Shown here piece after piece: positions 56,747-64,000 of a DNA stretch of 64,000 nt; position 1 is the first letter of the stretch, and every line of letters starts with the position of its first letter. Below the pieces are notes generated by a model. The model was not told the DNA's origin. It saw only the letters and a list, made by a program, of their open reading frames with translations, and searched no databases. A program made the translations under genes and the position numbers. This DNA comes from Cyanophora paradoxa (Eukaryota > Glaucocystophyceae > Cyanophorales > Cyanophoraceae): assembly GCA_004431415.1 (NCBI GenBank), contig QPMI01000201.1, positions 1 to 64,000 on the forward strand. Direction: 5' to 3'.

Positions 56747-57125
56747 TCGACCGGAGCGGCCCCGCTGCCGGCTAGGACATCTTTTTCGCGTGATAGGATC
56801 ACTTGTTGGGCCCCCCTCTCTCTCGGCCTGCCTTGCTCGGGCCTCCTGTTCTTTGGTTGTAAATGTTTCATCAAGAATCTGCTTGAGCACATAAGCTGGT
56901 GGGGCCGCTGGATCTAGAGGCCTCTACACGAATTGAAACTACACGGAATCTGGCGCCAGCCACAAGGCCGGTGTAAAGTTGGTGCTGGCCCGCGACCCAC
57001 GCGGGGCCGCGGGGCCGACGGAAAGAACGCCTCGCGCGGGCGGAAAGTAAAGTAAAAACGGGGGCGCCGTACGCGTGCGGGCTGGGGCCCGCTGGGCCGG
57101 CGGGGCGGGGCGTCGCGCCGGGGCC
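56747..57125. other. Intergenic between convergent 3' ends
   Basis: Lies between the kinesin stop and the aspartokinase stop. No gene or repeat was recognised. Confidence 0.45.
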
Positions 57126-59427
57126 TCACTTCTCGACGATGCGGGCCTTGGTCTCGCGGACGCCGTAGAAGGCGGCGTGGATGGCGGTGAGGGTCCTCTC
57201 CGCGTCGGCGTCGTCGACGCAGAAGGAGATGTTCACCTTCGAGGCGCCCTGCGACATCAGCTGGCAGTCCACGTGGATCGCCTCCAGCGTGTCGAACACC
57301 TGCCCCCGCCCCCGGCCGCCTCGGCCCCGCTCCTCTCCGACCACCGCCCGGGGCCGGGGGGGCGCACCTTGCGGAGGATGGCGGACGAGTGCTCGACGTT
57401 GCCCACCAGCGAGATGATCGCCTTGCCAGAGTGCACGCTCACCGTCGCGAACTGCGCCGCGCCGAGTCGGCGGGCGCGCGGGGGGAGGGACGCCCGGCGG
57501 CGCGGCGCGCCTTGCTCATGGCCGGCTCGATCTGCTGGACGTGCGCGGCGGCGGTCTTCTGGTCCAGCGTGCACGAGACCGAGATTTCCGAGGTGGCGAC
57601 GACGTCCTGCGCGGGCGGCCGCCGCACACTCGGATCGCGGCGGGGGGAGAGGGCGGAGGGGACGGCGCTCGCGCACGACGGAGATCTCGAGGTTGCGGAA
57701 GACGTCGAAGACCTGGGCGAGGAAGCCGCTGGCGCCGAGCATGCGCGTGCTCACGACGTCCACGATCGTCACGTTGCGCTTCATCGTCATCGCCGTGATC
57801 ACGGGCCGGTCCTTCGGCGCGCGGTCCCGCACGATGCTCGTGCCCGGGTGCATCGGATCGTACGAGTTCTGCCGCCGACATCACTCGCGCCGCTGCGGGG
57901 CGGGGCGGGGCGGGGCGCGGGTCGGGGCGGGGCGCGGCGGACCTTGACTTTGACGGGGATGTTGGCGCGCATGGCGGGGATGATGGAGAGGGGGTGGAGG
58001 ACGTTGGCGCCGAAGTGGGCCATCTCGGCGGCCTCCTCGAAGGAGACGCAGTCGACGGGGAGAGCGTCGCCCACGATGCGCGGGTCCGTCGTCATGATCC
58101 CGTCCACGTCCTTCCACACCTGGATCTCCTTCATGTGCAGCGCCACGCCGATCACCGACGCCGTCAGGTCCGAGCCACCGCGCCCCAGCGTCGTGATGTT
58201 CCCGTCCCGGTCCTTCCCGATGAAGCCGGTCACAACGGGCAGCCGCAGGTCGCCGTCCAGCTCGCGCGAGTACGTCATCCGCGACCGGATCAGGTCGTAC
58301 GTCTCCGTGTCGACCTCCGCCTGCCCCGCAAGCTCAGCGGGCGCGGCGGCGGCGGGCGGTGGCGTGGGCGGGCGGGACGGACGTTCATGAAGTTGGAGTC
58401 GGTGAGCATGCCGAGATCGAATGCGTCGATGAAGCGCGCCGGGATGCCGCACTTGTCGTTCAGGAAGCGCGCGAAGATGCGCACCGACATCCGCTCGCCG
58501 AACGAGACCAGGTAGTCCCTGCGAGCGAGCGCCCGCGCTCGACCAAGCGAAAGAGAGGGAAAAGAAAGCTGAGCGGAAGATAGGCGCACTTGGTCTTGGG
58601 CGAGAGCTCGCGAATGAGGGAGATGCCGGTGAGGAGGGCCTCGAGCTCGGAGAGGAGCGGGTCAACGTCCTCGGTGCTGATGCCGAGGTCGTGGCAGGCC
58701 TTGTAATGCGAGTCGCGGATGTTCTCGGTGTTGACGGTGCCCTGACGCGCGTGGGCGGGCGATTCGATCCAGATCAGATCCAGGTGCGAGCGCGTGCAGA
58801 GATGGGAGCGGCGGGGGGCAGGGACGGACCTTGAGCGCGTTGTCGCCCGCTGCGAGCAGCTGGTTCGTGGTTTTGCCCATAGCCGAGAGGACCACAACCG
58901 GGTGCATATCCAGCTGGGTCTTCACCACCTCGACGACGTGCTTGATGCGGTCAGCGTTCATCACCGACGATCCTCCGAACTTCATCACGACGTCCAGCTT
59001 CGGGACGTGGCCGTTGTCTGCGGCATATGCCCTTTCGGTCAAACCGCAGCGCTCCCGACTTGCGCGATTTCTCGCGCGAGGAGAGATTACCCTTCGGCCG
59101 AACGGAGTTCGAGACCTTGCTGTTGCCTTCAGCCTCGCAGCGGATCACGGCAGCCGAACGCTGGGAGCGGGCAAGGTGCGTAGCAGTCGCCGCGCGGCGG
59201 AGCGACCGATTCGCGTCGCTCTGGGGCCGTCCGACCATGGTACGGGCCGTCTTGAGGCCCACGAACGCGGGCATCTGGGCCCGGTGACGAGGAGCGGCTG
59301 ACGCGGACGCAGAGCCGGCAAGGCGGGCCGCGGGGCGCTCCGAAAGCGCCACCGTGGCGGAGACAGCCTCCAGACCCGCATACGGGCGCTGAGCGACGGG
59401 AAGGCTCGTGCTGAACGCGGCCGCCAT
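57126..59427 (-). CDS. Aspartokinase, probably plastid-targeted, with tandem ACT domains
   Basis: Phosphorylates aspartate, the first step to lysine, threonine and methionine. The kinase part has LDVVMKFGGSSVMNADRI (substrate/ATP loop KFGGSS), VVVLSAMGKTTNQLL, RDYLVSFGERMSVRIFARFL, FIGKDRDGNITTLGRGGSDL and VWKDVDGIMTTDPRIV. The ACT region has VTIVDVVSTRMLGASGFLAQ, FATVSVHSGKAIISLVGNV and KVNISFCVDDADAERTLTAI, ending ARIVEK at 57126. It resembles monofunctional lysine-type enzymes, with no homoserine dehydrogenase domain. An N-terminal exon from 59427 (MAAAFSTSLPVAQRPYAG) is Ala/Ser/Arg-rich and looks like a transit peptide; its joint to the kinase exon near 59030-59085 is not cleanly phased. 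It is head to head with the cupin gene. Feedback regulation through ACT domains is family knowledge. Confidence 0.9.
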
Positions 59428-59495
59428 CCTTTGTTTCGAACTGCCCTGTACCCGGGAGGGTTGCCAACTAGGCCCAACTTGTCCTTGTCGCTCCT
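59428..59495. promoter_or_regulatory. Very short divergent intergenic region
   Basis: Only 68 bp separate the proposed start codons of aspartokinase (minus) and the cupin (plus). Both 5' UTRs and any shared promoter must fit here or overlap the genes. No core motif is claimed. Confidence 0.4.
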
Positions 59496-60299
59496 ATGTT
59501 CGCAGCGGCAGTCGCAGCGCCGTCGCAGATCCGCTCGGTATGCTAACAAGCTAGCTCTTCGAGCGCAACTGATGCCCGTCTGACCGTCTCGTCGCAGTCG
59601 TCGTTTGCAGGCACGAGCGTCGCCGTCCGCGCCAGCAAGAAGTCCAGCAAGAAGTTCGAAGTCACTATGAGCGCGGCCCCGTTCTCCAAGGTCACTCTGC
59701 CGTTTTGATGTCGGCCGCCGAACTCGAGAACGTCGGCTGGCGCGCTGATGCAACGCGAGCGTAGAAGAAGCCGAGCGACGCGGAGATCGCCCAGTTCAAG
59801 AGCTACCCGGTGCGCGCCTTATCCCCGAAGCTTTTCGCCGTCCTCATGCGTCGGCCGGCGCAGACCTGGGGCTGCGGCGTCTCCAAGTTCGACTGGAGCT
59901 ACTCGGACCGCGAGACGTGCTACGTCCTCGAGGGCGATGTGACTGTCACCGACGACAAGGTGCCTCGCTCCAGGACCTGCTCTCGTTTATGCCTAGCTCT
60001 GCGCGCGAACCGCTGGCGGAGCGGCTCACTCGTGCGCCGCCTCGCACCTCGCATTCGCAGACGGGTCAGAGCATCCACGTCGAGGCCGGTATCCTTGCGC
60101 GAGGTCATGCGCGCCCGCGAGAGGCGCCGGCGCTGACCGCGGCCCGCGCGCAGGCGACCTGGCGACCTTCGAGGCGGGCCTCTCCTGCGTTTGGGACGTC
60201 AAGAAGCCCATCAAGAAGCACTACAAGGTCACTCAGAAGCCCGCGCCGGCCCCGGCGACCGGCCCGGCCCCGTCTGACGCCCTCCCGCAGTTCGGCTGA
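59496..60299 (+). CDS. Small cupin (DUF861/cupin_3 type), probably organelle-targeted
   Basis: Fully resolved six-exon gene: 59496-59537, 59598-59690, 59765-59809, 59864-59959, 60061-60088 and 60154-60299. The total is 450 nt (149 residues) with all introns GT-AG. Residues 1-40 form an Ala/Ser/Lys leader (MFAAAVAAPSQIRS, then SFAGTSVAVRASKKSSKKF) resembling a transit peptide. The cupin core reads TWGCGVSKFDWSYSDRETCY, VLEGDVTVTDDK, SIHVEAGDLATFEAGLSCVW and DVKKPIKKHYK, the typical single-domain pattern of this family, which is common in plants and algae. A Pro/Ala-rich C-terminus follows. No catalytic function is assigned; members are often described as storage- or EutQ-like folds. Confidence 0.88.
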
Positions 60300-60631
60300 T
60301 CGCCCAGGCGAGATCGCGGCACGTGTTTTTGTCGTACGAGATGTTATGCGGTAAATTTTTAAGCGATACGTTTATAGTAAGAACAGCGGCGGGTCATCGT
60401 GGTGAAAGTAGGACGGGCGGGAGCTCCGCAGCGCCGGCGCAGGGAGCCCGCCTGGGGCGGGGTGGCGTCACCGCGGGAAGGCCCGTCCCCTCCGGAGGGG
60501 CAGCCGCCCGGGCGCGCACCGGGGCGGGAGAGCGCTCAGGACATCTCCCCCGCCCCACGGCACGCTGCAGCGGCGCCAGTCACCAGCGCCGCGGCGCCGG
60601 CCGCGGCGCCGGCCGCGCCGCGCGGAAAGGG
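60300..60631. other. Intergenic between convergent 3' ends
   Basis: Between the cupin stop and the LRR protein stop. GC-rich from 60420 on. Open frames here mirror the neighbouring gene and are not supported. Confidence 0.4.
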
Positions 60632-61435
60632 TCACCTTCGTATGCAGGGGCAGCAGGGGAAGCAGCCCCTGCGCGCGGAGCTCGTCCCGGCGCGAGAGGG
60701 GCCCGGGGGAGGCCCGGGGGCGCACAGTGCCGCGCTGGCGCCGCCGGCGCGCTTCCCGCTGGGCGCGGGTCTCGAGCGGAGGTGGGCGAGGGCGTGGTCC
60801 GGGGAGCGGGCGTCGAGGGGGAGGGCGGAGAGGGGGTTCCCCTCCAGCGTCAGAACGTCCACGCCCCCGAGCGCGAGCTCCACCGGCAGCGCCTCCAGCT
60901 GGTTCCCCGAGAGGCTAAGCGCCCTCAGCGCGGGGGCGCGGCCCAGCCTGCCGGTCGTCGTCAGCGCATGAGAGGCCGGCCGTCGCGGCAGGCGACCACG
61001 CGGAAGCGGAGATGACGCACGCAGCGGGCACAGAGCTGAGGAGGTTGTTGCTGAGGTCGAGTACGCGGAGCGTGGGGAGCTGGGCGACCTCGGGCGAGAC
61101 GTCCCGGACCGAATTCCCTTTCAGATAGAGCTCCTCCAGCGACACGAGCCTGGAGACCTCCTGCGCGTCCGCGTCGGGCCCGGGGCGCGGCCGGACGCCA
61201 ACTGACGAACCGGCGGGATGCTCTCAATCGCGTTCTGCGAAAGGTCCAGCCGTCTGCAAAGCTGATAAGCTTTCTGGAGAAGGCGTGCTATGACGCGTAC
61301 GGCGCCGCGTTGCGCGTCGTACCTTATGCGAGAGTAGCCTATCTTCCTCAGTTCGTCGTCGGGCCAGGAGCCAAGCCCGTGTCGATGCCACTCAATGTCG
61401 ACGAAGATACCATCATAATCCTTCGCAGTGTGCAT
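60632..61435 (-). CDS. Leucine-rich-repeat protein
   Basis: LRR units are clear: LCRRLDLSQNAIESIPP, SLEELYLKGNSVRDVSPEVA, TLRVLDLSNNLLSSVPA, ALRALSLSGNQLEALP and VDVLTLEGNPLSALPLD. They match the short SDS22/Ras-suppressor-like LxxLxLxxNxLxxLP pattern and form a protein-interaction solenoid. Exon 1 starts at 61435 (MHTAKDYDGIFVDIEWHRHG) and joins by a GT-AG intron at SRIR|RLDLSQ. Two further introns separate the later repeats. The C-terminus ends GCFPCCPCIRR, a Cys cluster that could be lipid-modified, which is inference. The partner and role are unknown. Confidence 0.75.
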
Positions 61436-61705
61436 TTCCGCCCAGCCTGGCAGGAGCCCGCCGGCCGGAGTAACTGCCGCCCTGCCTGCGTTGTCCCTCG
61501 TCCGTCCCCCCTGTTCCACACTTGCAGCTCTCGCGTGTCTGATACTCTCTACCGGCTTCGATTAGGGCGCAAGTGCTGTTGTAGCAGCGCGAGTCGTTTC
61601 TACCCCCCTCGCGCCAGCTGAGCGGCTTCCAAATAGTTCGATCGTCCTCCGCCTACGCAACAGGGTTGTCGTTCTCGACAAAGCAGGGCGAGCCTATTAA
61701 CATGA

Positions 61706-63251
61706 ATGACACCGGTGCATGAAGCCCGATGCCGCTCTAAATCGGTCCAGCGCAGAGGCCGAGTCGTTGTCCGCGAAGCGAACGCCCTGATTCGGCATGC
61801 AGATATCATTGCGTTCATTGACGCGCCGGACCCGGACAACTTCGTCCAGGTGAGGCGTCGTTTGACTCCCCAAAACCGCGCTCATGCCAGCGCGCCTCGC
61901 AGCTCCTCGCGCTCCGCCGGCTTTACCCGAACTCAAAGCTGTACGTGTCGCTGACTGGCCGGCCCGTCAAGTTCGGCGCGAAGAAGGAGGACGAGATCTG
62001 GGACTACGACCTGGACGAGTCGCGCCTCGTCCAGCGCATTAACGCGGCGCGCATTTTGAAGTTCCTGGAGACGTGCGGCTGCAAGGTTGATCACGTGTAC
62101 GACGGCGGCATCGCGCCCCGCACCCTCGTGCCCCACTGGGTCCACTTCCCTGGTCCGCCCGCGCCCCGGCCCGAGGCGCTCCGGCGCGGCCGACGCGCCG
62201 GCCGCGGGACAGAGTACAAGGGCTTCAACGACATCGACCCGGTGGAGGCGCTGCAGAAGATCCCGGCTCTGCAGCCGGCGGCGAAGCTGATCAAGGCGAT
62301 GCTTTCGAGCGAGCGCAAGTTCGTGGCGGTCGTCGGCGGGCCGATGACGGGCCTCTACAACATCCTCGTGCAGTGCCCCAAGGTCGCCGCCACGATCGCC
62401 GAGGTCCACGCCATGTTCGCCACCTGGGGCAAGGTGCCTCGCCTGCTGGAGCCGCGCGCCGCGCCGCCCCTGACGCGCGCGCGCGCTCGCAGGTGGAGCT
62501 GATGCAGTTCGGTGGCGCCCCGCGCGGCGCGCTTCAGTTCAACGCCGCCTGCGACCCGCTCGTGCGCCCCGCGTTGCCCCTCCGCTCGCCTCGCCGTTGC
62601 GCTGGGGCCGAGCGGGGCGTGCGGGGCGGGGGCGCAGGCGGCGCAGTTCGTGCTGACGAGCCTGCCGTGCCCGATCTACCTGGCGCCGACGGAGGTGACC
62701 CGCGTGGAGGCGATCGCCTTCGCGGACCCCGCCGCCCTGCAGGCCGCCATCGCCAAGGGCGAGGCCGCCGGCGGCGCGGCGGCGGCGAGCGTCAAGGCCG
62801 TCGTCGGCATGTACGAGACCTGGTTCAAGAACGCCTGCGCGCCCCGCAAGGAGATCATCTACATCCACGACCTCGCCCCCGCCCTCACGTGCGCGCCTCC
62901 GCCCCGGCCCCGCTGCACTCGTCTCCCCGTGCCGAGGTGCGGCGGGGGCGGGCAGGGCGGACCGGAAGCTGCGGGAGGCGGTGTACGACTTCGTCCCAAT
63001 CGACATCGCCGCCGTCCCCGCGTCCCTCTCCGACGCCGCCCAGTGGGGCGTCATCCAGATGAAGGCGCCCCCCCGCCCCGCCCCGCCCCGCCCCGCCCCG
63101 CCCCGCCCCGCCCCGCCTGAGGCCCGTCTCCGGGGCGCAGGAGCTGGAAGCGGGGCAGCAGGGCGCGCTGCCGCGCTTCGCGGCCAAGGCCTGCAAGGCG
63201 CCGGCAGCCTACCTCGCCGCCCTCCAGGGCATCTTCTCGGCCGGCAACTGA
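61706..63251 (+). CDS. Inosine/uridine-preferring nucleoside hydrolase-like protein
   Basis: Family members hydrolyse the N-glycosidic bond of nucleosides using a Ca-binding Asp cluster. Here the N-terminal motif is AFIDAPDPDNF where bacterial and protozoan enzymes have DxDxGxDD, so the Asp cluster is altered. An intron then leads to LYVSLTGRPVKFGAKKED. Later matches are FVAVVGGPMTGLYNILVQCP (where the family has a G-P-x-TN turn) and ELMQFGGAPRGALQFNAACD, AAQFVLTSLPCPIYLAPTEV, equivalent to the GGA...EFN...DPEAA...P.DVT segment. The start is the ATG at 61706 and the stop is at 63249-63251. Further introns are GC-rich and short. Membership is likely; activity is uncertain given the changed metal site. 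Confidence 0.62.
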
Positions 63252-63386
63252 GCCCCGGAGCCCCCCTCGCCCCCCGCCCCTCCCGGCCCCCCGCCTCCTC
63301 CACGGATCAACGGAGCTATTGCTGCTATTGTACATGCGAGCCGGGGGCGGGCGCTTGCGGGGGCGGGGGCGGGGGGGCCGGTGGGG

Positions 63387-63929
63387 TCAGGAGTTGGAGA
63401 AGGAGGGGGCGCGCTTCTCGGCGAAGGCGGTCATGCCCTCCTTCTGGTCGCGGGTGGCGAAGGAGGCGTAGAAGAGGCGGCGCTCGAGGAGGAGGCCGCC
63501 CCGCAGGCCCGTCTCCTGCGCCGCGTTCACCGCCTCCTTGGCCATCGCCACTGCGCCCCCGCCCCCGCGCCCCCTCAGTGGGGCCCGCGCTCCAGCCAGC
63601 GCCGGGCGGGGGGGCCCGGGCCCGGGGCGCGCCGATTGGCTGGGAGAAGGAGGCGACGCGGGCGGCGAGCTCGACGGCGGTGTCGAGGAGCTGCGCGTCG
63701 GGGACGACGCGCGAGACGAGGCCGAACTGGAGCGCCTCACGCGCGTCCACGCGGGCCCCCGTCAGCACCATCTCCATCGCCTTCGACTTGCCCACCGCCC
63801 GCGTCAGCCGCTGCGTGCCCCCCATCCCTGCGCCCCCTCAGCTGCAGCCGGTGGCCACGGGCGACGTCGGGCGGGGCGCCTGCGGACCGGGGATGGTGCC
63901 GATCGTAATCTCCGGCTGGCCGAACTGTG
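63387..63929 (-). CDS. Enoyl-CoA hydratase/isomerase (crotonase) family, 3' part only
   Basis: Fatty-acid beta-oxidation type hydratase. The 5' exons lie beyond the window end. The visible exon [13 protein letters not shown] joins through a GT-AG intron to [40 protein letters not shown] and [23 protein letters not shown] intron then leads to [16 protein letters not shown], and the C-terminus is [30 protein letters not shown]. The conserved Glu of [10 protein letters not shown], normally one of the catalytic acids, is present. A mitochondrial or peroxisomal location cannot be judged without the N-terminus. Confidence 0.88.
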
Positions 63930-64000
63930 CATGCGCATGCAGCGGGGCGTGAGGCGCGCCGGTGCGCACGGGAACGCGGACTTTCGGGGGCCGGCGCCGG

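Overview
The window is nuclear DNA from a GC-rich, intron-dense unicellular eukaryote. No operons, Shine-Dalgarno sites, tRNA or rRNA genes were seen. Genes are cut by many short introns (about 48-100 nt). These end in CAG, often carry a CTGAC-type branch site close to the acceptor, and begin with either GT or GC. A LCIB/theta-carbonic-anhydrase-like protein, a Get3d-type ATPase with an alpha-crystallin tail, and N-terminal organelle-targeting-like extensions point to a microalga. A haptophyte or other chlorophyll-c alga is my guess, from gene content and splice style only.

Layout. 0.2-8.5 kb: mitochondrial phosphatidylglycerophosphate synthase (PGS1), a LCIB-like protein on the minus strand, an unrecognised conserved protein, a small acidic protein and two copies of an intergenic repeat. 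9.5-29.7 kb: a cyclic-nucleotide-gated (CNG) channel gene faces a P4-ATPase (flippase) gene tail to tail. About 10 kb of nested duplications lies between the flippase 3' half (14.7-18.07 kb) and its true 5' end (28.1-29.65 kb). These comprise two truncated CNG fragments, a second flippase fragment and, from 24.8 kb, a third flippase copy that joins the real 5' exons. 22.9-24.8 kb is gene-free and holds a 40-bp minisatellite and smaller direct repeats.

30-39 kb: two long low-complexity coiled-coil proteins, one hinderin-like. 39.1-41.5 kb: Get3d-like ATPase. 41.5-46.0 kb: an AT-richer, palindrome-dense island followed by a tandem pair of unrecognised paralogues. 46.1-50.3 kb: two unrecognised proteins. 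50.4-56.7 kb: tRNA 2'-phosphotransferase and, head to head with it, a kinesin with a very long coiled coil. 57.1-60.3 kb: aspartokinase and, head to head, a small cupin. 60.6-64 kb: a leucine-rich-repeat protein, a nucleoside-hydrolase-like protein, and the 3' part of an enoyl-CoA hydratase that runs off the window.

Most genes are housekeeping and do not form one pathway. The unusual content is the CNG/flippase rearrangement, the very high share of GC-AG introns, the missing GYG filter in the CNG pore, and the composition island with its paralogue pair. Gene spans run from start to stop codon and include introns. Exon joins were worked out by hand from reading frame and family conservation. 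Many G/C homopolymers differ by one base between near-identical copies, so single-base frameshifts in this sequence should be treated with suspicion.
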